A stretch of 64,000 nt of DNA from Betaproteobacteria bacterium (lineage in GTDB: Bacteria; Pseudomonadota; Gammaproteobacteria; Burkholderiales; Usitatibacteraceae), in the NCBI GenBank assembly GCA_016720855.1, contig JADKJU010000002.1, positions 496,001-560,000 on the forward strand, in the 5' to 3' direction. The translations under genes and the position numbers were made by a program. The notes beneath the pieces are model-generated. The model saw nothing but the letters and a program-made list of their open reading frames with translations, made no database searches and was not told the DNA's origin. Positions 8,110 through 16,200 of this stretch are shown here, in pieces. Within the stretch, counting starts at the first letter, position 1. Each line of letters begins with the position of its first letter.

Positions 8110-8138
8110 TTGACTTTGTCGTATCGACCCGATACTAA
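8110..8138 (+). promoter_or_regulatory. Promoter of the MarR-family gene
   Basis: TTGACT at 8110-8115 and TACTAA at 8133-8138 are separated by 17 bases. The second operator fills the spacer and -10 region, so bound regulator would block RNA polymerase. The GTG start is 36 bases further on. Confidence 0.55.
8121..8135. promoter_or_regulatory. Operator-like palindrome 2 of the MarR gene
   Basis: GTATCGACCCGATAC has perfect 6-base arms (GTATCG/CGATAC) about ACC. It overlaps the promoter -10 region, as expected for negative autoregulation by a dimeric MarR protein. Confidence 0.65.
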
Positions 8139-8173
8139 TTGGGCGTGCGCGCGGGGCGCGAGGAGGCAAATCG

Positions 8174-8755
8174 GTGGACAAGAACCCATTGGTGCTGCTG
8201 GAACTGGTCGAGCGCCTGGCGAATCTCATGCGCTCGGAACTGCGCAGGGCGGGGGCCGACGAAAACCTCCAGCCCGTCCACCTGCACTCGCTCGTCTATC
8301 TTAGCAGGGCAAACCGGTACTCCAACACCCCGCAGGCGCTCGCGGCCTACCTCGGGCTCACCAAGGGCACGGTCTCGCAGACGCTCCTCATCCTGGACCG
8401 GCGGGGCCTCATCGAGCGGTACCAGGACGACATCGACCGGCGGGTCGTGCGGCTGCGCCTTTCCACCTCCGGCGAGCAGCTCCTCTACGAGGCCCAGCCC
8501 GCGCTCCCCTGGCAGAACGCCACGCGAAACATCAGCCCCAACCGAATCCGCAACGCCACCTCGGCACTTCGCGAGACGCTCGCCACCTTCCAGGAAGACA
8601 ACGAGGGGGCGATGTTCGGCGAGTGCACCGACTGCGCCCACTGCCAGAAGCTCTCGCAGCGCATCTTCCGGTGCGGCTTGATGGGTGACCGGCTCTCCGG
8701 CCCGGAGACCCGGCGCCTTTGCCTGTTGTTCGAGGCCAAGCGCGAGGCGGAGTGA
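8174..8755 (+). CDS. MarR-family regulator with C-terminal cysteine cluster
   Basis: 193 residues with a winged helix-turn-helix at about 35-100: recognition-helix region LGLTKGTVSQTL, and wing with D-D-RR before VVRLRLS. The C-terminal third is unusual: Cys151, Cys154, Cys157 and Cys167 form CX2CX2CX9C, and Cys183 follows. This spacing suggests a metal or iron-sulfur site, so the protein may sense redox state, metal or nitric oxide; that is inference. The GTG start at 8174 follows AGGAGG. Operator-like palindromes over its promoter point to autorepression. It is convergent with argH. The ligand is unknown. Confidence 0.85.
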   Translation: MDKNPLVLLELVERLANLMRSELRRAGADENLQPVHLHSLVYLSRANRYSNTPQALAAYLGLTKGTVSQTLLILDRRGLIERYQDDIDRRVVRLRLSTSGEQLLYEAQPALPWQNATRNISPNRIRNATSALRETLATFQEDNEGAMFGECTDCAHCQKLSQRIFRCGLMGDRLSGPETRRLCLLFEAKREAE

Positions 8756-8775
8756 ACACCCGCGGCCCGGGCGGG

Positions 8776-10182
8776 CTAGAGCTTTGCCCGTGCCCGCAGA
8801 ATCGCGCCGCGGACCGTTTCGGGGGCCGTTCCGCCGATGTGCCGGCGCGAGGCGACGGAGCCTTCCGGAGTCAGGACCTCGAACACGTCGGCGTCGATTT
8901 TCGGTGAGAACACCTTCAACTGCTCCACCGAGAGCCGGGACAGGTCGCTGCCCGTGATCTCGGCCTCCCGCACCGCGCGGGCCACGATCTCGTGGGCGTC
9001 GCGGAATGGCACGCCCTTGCGGACGAGGTAGTCGGCAAGGTCGGTGGCGGTCGCGAAACCTTCCGCGAGCGCCTCCCGCATCCGGTCGGGACGCGCCGTC
9101 ACGCCGCCCAGCATCTCGGCGAGGATCGTGAAGGTGTCGGCGAGGGTATCGGCGGCGTCGAAGAGCGGTTCCTTGTCCTCCTGGTTGTCCTTGTTGTAGG
9201 CGAGCGGCTGCGCCTTGACCAGGGTGAGAAGGGCCACGAGGGAGCCGTAGACCCGGCCCGTCTTGCCGCGCATGAGCTCTGGGACGTCCGGGTTCTTCTT
9301 CTGCGGCATGATGGAGGAGCCCGTGCAGAATCGATCGGCGATGTCCACGAAGCCGAACCGCGGGTTCATCCACAGCACCAGCTCCTCGCTGAGGCGCGAG
9401 ACGTGCGCCATGGCGATCGCGGCGGCGGCGAGAAATTCGATGGCGAAGTCCCGGTCCGACACCGCATCCAGCGAGTTTTCGCACAGGCCGTCGAATCCGA
9501 GCTCGGCGGCAACCGATTCCCGGTCGATCGGGAAGCTGGTGCCCGCGAGCGCTGCCGAGCCCAGCGGCAGGCGGTTCACGCGGCGACGGCAGTCGGCCAG
9601 GCGCTCCGCGTCGCGGGAAAACATCTCGAAATAGGCCATCAGGTGGTGCCCGAAAGTCACCGGCTGGGCGACCTGCATGTGCGTGAATCCGGGCATCACC
9701 ACGGCGGCGTTTGCCTCGGCGAGGTCGAGAAGGCGCGTGCGGACTGCCTTGAGCAGCGCCAGGAGGGAGTCGATCTCCGCGCGAAGCCAAAGCCGGATGT
9801 CCGTCGCGATCTGGTCGTTCCGGGACCGGGCCGTGTGCAATCGCTTGCCGGCATCGCCGGCCAGCTCGGTGAGGCGGTGCTCGATGTTGAGGTGCACGTC
9901 CTCCCGGGCCACGGACCAGTCGAACGTCCCTGCGCGGATCTCGGCGGCGATCTGCGCCAGGCCGCGCTCGATCGCCTCGAGGTCGGGCTTGGGCAGGATT
10001 GCGCAGCGTGAGAGCATGCGGGCGTGGGCGAGCGAGCCCTGGATGTCGAACTCCGCGAGGCGGCGGTCGAACGAGACCGAGGCGGTGTAGCGCTGGGTGA
10101 GGCGATCGACGGGCTCGGCGAACCGGCCGGACCAGGCCTTTCCGGGCGATTGAGCGCCGGTCTCGGGGTCATCTTGTTGCAT
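8776..10182 (-). CDS. argH: Argininosuccinate lyase
   Basis: Splits argininosuccinate into arginine and fumarate. 468 residues of the fumarase/aspartase superfamily. The TARSRNDQ segment is at about 117-124 and the superfamily signature GSSIMPQKKNPD at 288-299 carries the catalytic serine loop. The ATG at 10182 is chosen because homology begins shortly after it (KAWSGRF); the frame is open far upstream across the opposite-strand sensor gene, which is spurious. It is divergent from the LytS-type sensor. Confidence 0.97.
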   Translation of the reverse strand: MQQDDPETGAQSPGKAWSGRFAEPVDRLTQRYTASVSFDRRLAEFDIQGSLAHARMLSRCAILPKPDLEAIERGLAQIAAEIRAGTFDWSVAREDVHLNIEHRLTELAGDAGKRLHTARSRNDQIATDIRLWLRAEIDSLLALLKAVRTRLLDLAEANAAVVMPGFTHMQVAQPVTFGHHLMAYFEMFSRDAERLADCRRRVNRLPLGSAALAGTSFPIDRESVAAELGFDGLCENSLDAVSDRDFAIEFLAAAAIAMAHVSRLSEELVLWMNPRFGFVDIADRFCTGSSIMPQKKNPDVPELMRGKTGRVYGSLVALLTLVKAQPLAYNKDNQEDKEPLFDAADTLADTFTILAEMLGGVTARPDRMREALAEGFATATDLADYLVRKGVPFRDAHEIVARAVREAEITGSDLSRLSVEQLKVFSPKIDADVFEVLTPEGSVASRRHIGGTAPETVRGAILRARAKL

Positions 10183-10212
10183 GGAGTCAGCGGCGTTGGA
10201 GAGAATGGCGGC

Positions 10213-11229
10213 GTGCCGAGTATAAATCAGACAGGAGCGGGCATCCGGTTGCCGAATTTCTGCAACCTGGGCGTGATGCTGCGCGTGATCGTCATCGCCA
10301 ACCTCTTCGTGCTGGCCGCTGGCGCGCTGCGGTCCCGGCAGCTCGCCGACCTGGGCGGGCAGTTCCTTGTGGGAGCGGCGCTCGCGGAGCCGGTTCTCAT
10401 CGTTTCCCTGACGCTGCTGTGTGCGGGCCGCCGCATCCTGCATTCCCTGCGCTATTCCGTGGCCCTCGTGGTCGTGACGGCGCTCGAGCTCGGCCTCGCC
10501 TGGGCCTGGGTGCAGGTCTTCGGCAACATGTTTCCCGACCAGGCGCCTGGCTCCTTCGCCCGTGTGGCCTTCTTCGTCCTGTTCGTGACCGGCATCCTCC
10601 TCACCTATTTCGACCTGCGCGCCCGGGCCCTGTCGCCCGCCATCGCGCAGGCTCGCATCCAGGCGCTGCAAGCTCGAATCCGGCCGCACTTCCTCTACAA
10701 CAGCATCAATGCCGTCCTTTCGCTCATCCGGTCCGATCCGAAGCGCGCGGAACGGGCGCTCGAGGATCTGGCGGACATGTTCCGCGTGCTGATGGCCGAC
10801 AATCGCGCACTTGCGCCGCTCGCGAACGAGATCGGCATTGCCCGCCAGTACCTGGCCATCGAGGAGCTGCGGCTCGGCGACCGGCTGCGCGTCGCCTGGC
10901 GCGTGGAGGGCATGCCCGAAGACGCCTTCGTCCCTGCCATGCTCCTGCAGCCGCTGGTGGAGAACGCGGTCTATCACGGCATCGAGCCCATCGAGGCGGG
11001 CGGGGAGATCGCCATCGAGGTCAGGGCCGTCGGCGAGGAGCTCTTCATCCGGCTCACCAACCCGTTCCACGCTTCCGGTGACCGTCATGCGGGCAACAAG
11101 ATGGCGCTCGCCAACATCCGCGAACGGCTGCAGCTGCACTTCGACGCCGAAGCGAGCATGCAGTCGCAGGTGTCCGACGGGACCTACGAAGTGATCATCC
11201 GCCTGCCCTATATCACCGCCCCCCGATGA
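10213..11229 (+). CDS. AlgZ/LytS-type sensor histidine kinase
   Basis: About 338 residues. Membrane segments occupy roughly residues 20-135. The His_kinase motif IRPHFLYNSINAVLSLI has phospho-acceptor His159, and an HATPase region follows with LLQPLVENAVYHGI and the G-box-like NIRERL. The start is uncertain: GTG at 10213, with GGAGAG upstream, places LPNFCNLG near the N-terminus as in AlgZ relatives; TTG at 10249 after ACAGGAG is an alternative. It overlaps the response regulator gene as ATGA, so the pair forms a two-component system. The argH-algZ-algR order is conserved in beta- and gammaproteobacteria. The signal is not known. Confidence 0.88.
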   Translation: MPSINQTGAGIRLPNFCNLGVMLRVIVIANLFVLAAGALRSRQLADLGGQFLVGAALAEPVLIVSLTLLCAGRRILHSLRYSVALVVVTALELGLAWAWVQVFGNMFPDQAPGSFARVAFFVLFVTGILLTYFDLRARALSPAIAQARIQALQARIRPHFLYNSINAVLSLIRSDPKRAERALEDLADMFRVLMADNRALAPLANEIGIARQYLAIEELRLGDRLRVAWRVEGMPEDAFVPAMLLQPLVENAVYHGIEPIEAGGEIAIEVRAVGEELFIRLTNPFHASGDRHAGNKMALANIRERLQLHFDAEASMQSQVSDGTYEVIIRLPYITAPR

Positions 11230-11984
11230 CGATCGCCGACGCCCGCATCCCCCGCGTACTGGTCGCCGACGACGAGGCCCCGGCCCGGGCCCGGCTTCGC
11301 GACCTCCTCGACGACTGCCGCGCCGACTTCCCGCTTGTCCTCGTGGACGAGGCGAGAAACGGGAGGGAGGTGCTGGAGATCGTGAGCCGGGAGAAGGTCG
11401 ATATCGTGCTTCTCGACATCCGGATGCCCGAGATGGACGGCATGGAGGCGGCGCGCCACCTCGCGGGCATGGCCCATCCACCGGGGATCATCTTCACGAC
11501 CGCCTTCGATGCCTACGCGATCAAGGCGTTCGAGGTGAATGCGATCGACTACCTGCTCAAGCCCATCCGGGTGGAGCGGCTCCTCGCCGCGCTCCGGAAG
11601 GCCCTGGCGGCGGCGCCCAGCCGCGAGTCTCTTGCGGCCGCGGCCAATCTGCCGCGCAGGCACCTGAGCGTTCACGAACGCGGCAAGATCCACCTGGTCG
11701 CGCTGGCCGACGTCCTCTATCTGCGCGCGGAGCTGAAATACGTGACTATCCGCACGGTCGCCCGGGAGTTCCTCGTCGAGGAATCCCTGACCCGGCTGGA
11801 AGAGGAGTTCGGGGAGGATTTCGTGCGCGTGCATCGCAACTGCCTCGTGGCGCGCGCGGCCGTCGAGGGTTTCGAGCGCAACGCGCAGGAAAGCGAGTCC
11901 GGATGGGCGGTCGTCATCCGCGGGACCGGCGAGCGCCTCGCGGTGAGCCGTCGCCAGCAGCACGTGGTGAAGGAGTTCCGCTGA
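11226..11984 (+). CDS. AlgR-like LytTR response regulator
   Basis: 252 residues. The receiver domain (about 8-125) has the acidic pair Asp15/Asp16, phospho-acceptor Asp64 in LLDIRMPEMDG and Lys112 in YLLKPI. A LytTR DNA-binding domain (about 145-250) follows, with FVRVHRNCLVA. The ATGA overlap with the kinase gene couples their translation. The family controls exopolysaccharide, motility or virulence genes; the target here is unknown. Confidence 0.9.
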   Translation: MTIADARIPRVLVADDEAPARARLRDLLDDCRADFPLVLVDEARNGREVLEIVSREKVDIVLLDIRMPEMDGMEAARHLAGMAHPPGIIFTTAFDAYAIKAFEVNAIDYLLKPIRVERLLAALRKALAAAPSRESLAAAANLPRRHLSVHERGKIHLVALADVLYLRAELKYVTIRTVAREFLVEESLTRLEEEFGEDFVRVHRNCLVARAAVEGFERNAQESESGWAVVIRGTGERLAVSRRQQHVVKEFR

Positions 11985-12111
11985 CTTCGATCATCACCGG
12001 GCGGCCTCCTTTGGCCATCGGGAATGGTTGATGTTGCAGCGTGTCGGCCGCGACCGTCGGCGGCTTGCCGGCGATCCTCCAAGGGAGCCCCTCGCCGGGT
12101 GCCTTGACGGT

Positions 12112-13014
12112 CTACTCCCAGTACGGCGGATCGCCGAAGGCCTTCTTGAGGTGCTCGATGAAGAAGCGGACTTTCGCGGCCAGCAGCCGCCGCTCGGGGA
12201 AGACGGCGTAGATGTTGTTGCCGGGCACCGCGAACTCGTCGAGCACGGACACGAGGCGGCCCTTTTTCACCTCCTCGCTCACCTCCCAGGCGCTGCGAAA
12301 TGCCAGGCCCTCGCCGGCGATGGCCCACCGCGTGAGCACTTCGCCGTCGTTGCATTGCAGGTTTCCGCTCACCTTCATCGTGACCGGCTTGCCTCGATCG
12401 TGGAACGACCAGGTGTCGGCTACCCCGTCCTCGGTGCTGGTCACGAGGCAGTTGTGCCGTGCCAGGTCGGTGAGACTCCCCGGCCGGCCGGCCAGCTTGA
12501 GGTACGACGGCGACGCACACACGACGCGGTGGTTCCGCGCAAGCTTCACCGCCACCAGGTCGGCGCTTTTCAGGTCGGCGATGCGAATGGCGAGGTCGAA
12601 GCGCTCGTTCTTGAGATCGACGAGGCGCTCCGACAGGTGCAGCTGGACGGCGAGATTCGGGTGCGCGGCGAGGAAGCCGGGCAGGTGCGGGGCGATGTGC
12701 TTGCGGCCGAAGGCGGTCGGCGCCGTGACGATCAGTCGCCCGGCCGCGCTCTTGGCACCCACGGTGAGCGCGTCTTCCGCCGAGCGCAGCTCCTCGAGGA
12801 CCCGGTGGCAGTCCTCGTAGAACGCGGCACCCTCCGGTGTCAGGGTCACCTTGCGCGTGGAGCGCTTGAAGAGCTTGACCCCGAGGCGCTCTTCCATCTG
12901 GTCGATGCGGCGGCCGACCATCGCCGGCGTGATGCCTTCCTCGCGCGCAGCCGCGGACAGGCTGCTGCGCTGGGCGACATCGACGAAAGTCGTCAATTCC
13001 TTGAACTTGTCCAT
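12112..13014 (-). CDS. LysR-family transcriptional regulator
   Basis: 300 residues: an N-terminal winged helix-turn-helix (about 1-60; SSLSAAAREEGIT) and a C-terminal effector domain of periplasmic-binding fold. It most resembles the DsdA/AaeR-like branch with the MDKFKELTTFVDV start. It is divergent from malate synthase across 142 bases, so a role in glyoxylate or acetate metabolism is plausible but unproven. Confidence 0.9.
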   Translation of the reverse strand: MDKFKELTTFVDVAQRSSLSAAAREEGITPAMVGRRIDQMEERLGVKLFKRSTRKVTLTPEGAAFYEDCHRVLEELRSAEDALTVGAKSAAGRLIVTAPTAFGRKHIAPHLPGFLAAHPNLAVQLHLSERLVDLKNERFDLAIRIADLKSADLVAVKLARNHRVVCASPSYLKLAGRPGSLTDLARHNCLVTSTEDGVADTWSFHDRGKPVTMKVSGNLQCNDGEVLTRWAIAGEGLAFRSAWEVSEEVKKGRLVSVLDEFAVPGNNIYAVFPERRLLAAKVRFFIEHLKKAFGDPPYWE

Positions 13015-13066
13015 GGTCGACTGGAAGTATAAGACCTTTTGCAGATGCGGGCGATTACCGCCATCC

Positions 13067-13096
13067 TTGTGACATAATAAAATGTTGTGTCAACAA
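13067..13096. promoter_or_regulatory. Possible LysR operator between lysR gene and aceB
   Basis: TTGTGACA at 13067-13074 and TGTCAACAA at 13088-13096 form an imperfect, AT-rich inverted repeat in an otherwise GC-rich intergenic stretch. Its position midway between the divergent starts fits a LysR T-N11-A site. Confidence 0.35.
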
Positions 13097-13156
13097 CGGG
13101 ATTGCCCACCGGCCGAAAGTGGCGTCGAGCGTCCCGAAGCCCCGGAAAGGTGAACC

Positions 13157-14758
13157 ATGAATACCCAGATCGTCCTGCCCGCAGGAATGGAAATCACGGC
13201 CGCGCTCCGGCCCGAACACGCCCGCGTGCTGACTCCCGCTGCCCTCGAATTCGCGGCCAGGCTGCTGCGCCGGTTCGGCTCGCGCCGCGTGGAGCTGCTG
13301 GCCGCCCGCGCCGCCCGCCAGAAGGAGTTCGACGCCGGCAAGATGCCCGATTTCCTGCCTTCCACGAAGTCCGTGCGCGACTCGGACTGGAAGGTCGCCG
13401 ACCAGCCGGAAGACATTCTCGATCGCCGCGTCGAGATCACCGGGCCGACCGACCGGAAGATGGTGATCAATGCCCTCAACTCAGGCGCCTCCACCTTCAT
13501 GGCCGATTTCGAGGACGCCAACTGCCCCACTTGGGAGAACATGATCGAGGGCCAGGCGAACCTCGCCGACGCCATTCGCCGCACGATCACCTTCGAGCAG
13601 AACGGCAAGCAGTACAAGCTCAACGAGAGGACCGCCGTCCTCTTTCCCCGCCCGCGAGGCTGGCACCTGGACGAAAAGCACGTGTTGCTGGACGGCAATC
13701 CCGTCGCCGGCGGCATCTTCGACTTCGCGCTCTACTTCTTCCACAACGCGCGGGAGCTTCTTGCGCGCGGAAGCGGCCCGTACTTCTACCTGCCGAAGAT
13801 GGAGTCGCACCTCGAGGCGCGCCTGTGGAACGACATCTTCACGGTGGCGCAGAAGGAACTGGGCGTGCCCCACGGATCGGTCAAGGCCACCGTCCTCATC
13901 GAGACCGTCGTCGCCGCCTTCGAGATGGACGAGATCCTGTGGGAGCTGCGCGATCATTCCGCGGGGCTCAACATCGGCCGTTGGGACTACATCTTTTCCT
14001 GCATCAAGAAATTCCGCTCCCATCCCGATTTCTGCCTTGCGGACCGTGCGCAGGTCACCATGACCTCGCCGTTCATGCGTGCCTACGCGCTGCTTCTCGT
14101 GAAGACCAGCCACCGGCGCAACGCCCCGGCCATGGGCGGAATGACCGCGCAGATCCCGATCAAGAACGACCCGGCGGCCAACGAGGCCGCCATGGAGAAG
14201 GTGCGCGCCGACAAGCTGCGCGAGGTGACCGACGGATGCGACGGCACCTGGGTCGCTCACCCTGGCCTGGTGCCGATCGCGAAAGCGGTGTTCGACGAGC
14301 ACATGCCGCAGCCGAACCAGTACACGAAGCAGCACCCCGAGGTGCACGTGAGCGCGAAGGAGCTCCTCGACTTCAGGCCGGAGGCGCCCATCACCGAGGC
14401 GGGGCTTCGCAACAATGTGCAGGTGGGCATCCAGTACATCGGCTCCTGGCTGGGCGGCAACGGCTGCGTGCCGATCTTCAACCTGATGGAGGATGCGGCC
14501 ACCGCGGAAATCTCGCGCTCGCAGGTGTGGCAGTGGATCCGCTCGCCCAAGGGCGTGCTGGCCGATGGCCGCAAGGTGACCAAGGCGCTATTCCACGAGA
14601 TCCTGGTGGACGAGCTGAAGAAGACACCCTCCATCGTGGGTGCCGAGGCCTACGCGGCCGGCAAGTATGCGCAGGGCGCGAAGCTCTTCGAGGAAATCAC
14701 GGCTTCCGACGATTACGTGGAGTTCCTCACGCTGCCCGCCTATCGCGCCCTCGCCTGA
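13157..14758 (+). CDS. aceB: Malate synthase A
   Basis: Condenses glyoxylate with acetyl-CoA to malate, the second step of the glyoxylate shunt. 533 residues, the size of isoform A. Visible features include the ALNSGASTFMADFEDANCPTW-like active-site segment (about 109-129), the PKMESHLEARLWND region near 215 and GRWDYIFSCIKKF near 275. AAAGGTG precedes the ATG. It is divergent from a LysR gene that may regulate it. No isocitrate lyase gene lies within the window. Confidence 0.96.
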   Translation: MNTQIVLPAGMEITAALRPEHARVLTPAALEFAARLLRRFGSRRVELLAARAARQKEFDAGKMPDFLPSTKSVRDSDWKVADQPEDILDRRVEITGPTDRKMVINALNSGASTFMADFEDANCPTWENMIEGQANLADAIRRTITFEQNGKQYKLNERTAVLFPRPRGWHLDEKHVLLDGNPVAGGIFDFALYFFHNARELLARGSGPYFYLPKMESHLEARLWNDIFTVAQKELGVPHGSVKATVLIETVVAAFEMDEILWELRDHSAGLNIGRWDYIFSCIKKFRSHPDFCLADRAQVTMTSPFMRAYALLLVKTSHRRNAPAMGGMTAQIPIKNDPAANEAAMEKVRADKLREVTDGCDGTWVAHPGLVPIAKAVFDEHMPQPNQYTKQHPEVHVSAKELLDFRPEAPITEAGLRNNVQVGIQYIGSWLGGNGCVPIFNLMEDAATAEISRSQVWQWIRSPKGVLADGRKVTKALFHEILVDELKKTPSIVGAEAYAAGKYAQGAKLFEEITASDDYVEFLTLPAYRALA

Positions 14759-14817
14759 ACCGGACTTCACCCGGCTCCCCCCCCTGAAGACGAGGGGGCG
14801 CAATTCTCCAGGCGACG

Positions 14818-15240
14818 CTAGTCCGGCATGCGCCAGACGGTGCCGCACTTGCGGCAGCGCACGCGCAGCCAGGGGTAGGGCAGCGCCGTGTCCTGCGGGT
14901 CCAGGTAGGGTTCTTGCGTCGTGTGCCCCGAGGCGAGAATCTCGAAGCGCCCGTAGGTCGTGCAGGTGGGGCAGGTCGAGCGGCTGCCGTAGGCTTCTGC
15001 GCGCTCGAGCACCTCTATGTAGCGGCGCCAGGAATACCAGCCCAGCGCGGCTGCGCCGAAGACGATCACGAGGAGCGACATCGGCTTCCAGCCGAACTCG
15101 GCGAGGTCCACTGCCTCCAGGCATGCCGCGACCGTGATTCCCGACAGGAAGCAGGTCGTGAACGAGAGGTGGCTGTCGATGAGCTGCCGCTCGTACCACT
15201 TGCGGAAGCCAACCTTGCCGATGCGGGACGCGATGTCCAT
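14818..15240 (-). CDS. Membrane protein with zinc-ribbon-like cysteine pairs
   Basis: 140 residues, function unrecognised. Two hydrophobic segments lie at about residues 27-45 and 55-73. The C-terminal half has CPTC near residue 90 and CRKC near 132, a spacing seen in zinc ribbons. The ATG at 15240 begins MDIASRIGKVGFRKWYE. Genes like it occur as conserved hypotheticals in Betaproteobacteria (from memory). It stands between convergent aceB and the lipA operon. Confidence 0.65.
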   Translation of the reverse strand: MDIASRIGKVGFRKWYERQLIDSHLSFTTCFLSGITVAACLEAVDLAEFGWKPMSLLVIVFGAAALGWYSWRRYIEVLERAEAYGSRSTCPTCTTYGRFEILASGHTTQEPYLDPQDTALPYPWLRVRCRKCGTVWRMPD

Positions 15241-15315
15241 TTGCCGAGGATGCTCGCAGGCAACGCGCACGGTTGCAAGGCACCGGGACGGGCGGGAGAA
15301 CCCGGCAAGCGCCCG

Positions 15316-15768
15316 CTATCGAGTGGCGGGTAGAGGCGTCGGGCGCGGCAGCGGCCTTACCGGCGGACGGATGGGCGGATACGGACCATTGCCCGGGAAC
15401 CCCCTGACGTATACGGGCGATTCCCGGGCCGCCTCGCGCTCCATCGCCTCGCGCTCGAGTTGCGCTTCGCGCAGGCGGGCTTCCTCGCGCAGGCGGGCTT
15501 CCTCGCGCTCGCGCGCCGCCCGCTCTTCCAGTTTCCGGCCCGCCTCCTCGCCCTGCTTCAGGATGCGCTCGCGCTGCGCAGGGTCGTAGTCCGTGTTCGC
15601 GGGGGTGGCATCGATCCGGCGCCCCTCGTCCGTCTTCGGGCAGGGCGCTTGCTGGTAGGTGACCTTGCCGTCTGGAGAGGCGCAGCGGAAGACTTCCTGG
15701 GCATGAGCCGAAGCAGGCGCGAGGATCGCCAGCGCCATCACGACGACCCGGTGCGCTTGACTCATCAT
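15316..15768 (-). CDS. DUF4124 periplasmic protein (copy 1)
   Basis: 150 residues. A signal peptide ends near ASAHA; a DUF4124 domain follows (VFRCASPDGKVTYQQAPC), then a highly charged helical Glu/Arg stretch, and a Pro/Arg-rich tail. DUF4124 is a small beta-rich periplasmic domain of unknown role. Start choices are ATG 15768, ATG 15765 or GTG 15774. It follows a paralogous gene by 9 bases and is probably the last gene of the lip operon. Confidence 0.75.
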   Translation of the reverse strand: MMSQAHRVVVMALAILAPASAHAQEVFRCASPDGKVTYQQAPCPKTDEGRRIDATPANTDYDPAQRERILKQGEEAGRKLEERAAREREEARLREEARLREAQLEREAMEREAARESPVYVRGFPGNGPYPPIRPPVRPLPRPTPLPATR

Positions 15769-15777
15769 CCGCACCGG

Positions 15778-16200
15778 TCAGGACGCGGGCTTCGGCTTCG
15801 GACGTGCAAGCCCAGGCGGGCCGGGCCAGCCCCACGGCGTATCCCACACCGGCGGCTCGTCCGCGGGGCGGGATTCCTTCAAGCGCTCCAGGCGGGCACG
15901 TTCCTCGCGTTCGCGCCGCTCGAGATACGCCTGCCGTTCGCGCTCGCGCGCCTCGAGGACGAACTCCCTCGCGAGCGGGTCGCCCCGGTAGGCCTCGCGC
16001 TCCAGCATCTTTCGCGCGACGGGGTCGGCGGCGTCGCCGTGCGTGGTGTCGACGCGCTTCTCGGAACCCTTCGCCGGGCAGGGCGTCTCCTGGTAGGTAA
16101 CGGCGCCGTTCGGGCTCGCGCACCTGTAGATCGTCTGCGCCGATGCCGCAACGGGGCCGACGGCCAGGATGGCGAGGACGAAAACCGGACGCGGCCTCAT
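15778..16200 (-). CDS. DUF4124 periplasmic protein (copy 2)
   Basis: 140 residues, same plan as its downstream neighbour: signal peptide ending near ASA, DUF4124 core (IYRCASPNGAVTYQETPC), charged coiled region, Pro/Lys-rich tail. The shared layout indicates tandem duplication followed by divergence. Its ATG overlaps the lipA stop as ATGA, so it is translated with lipA. No link to lipoate metabolism is known. Confidence 0.8.
   Translation of the reverse strand: MRPRPVFVLAILAVGPVAASAQTIYRCASPNGAVTYQETPCPAKGSEKRVDTTHGDAADPVARKMLEREAYRGDPLAREFVLEARERERQAYLERREREERARLERLKESRPADEPPVWDTPWGWPGPPGLARPKPKPAS

Noticed and set aside
8776..11481. 901-residue minus-strand open frame extending argH upstream
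   Set aside because: Only the last 468 residues match argininosuccinate lyase; the rest is antisense to the sensor kinase gene.
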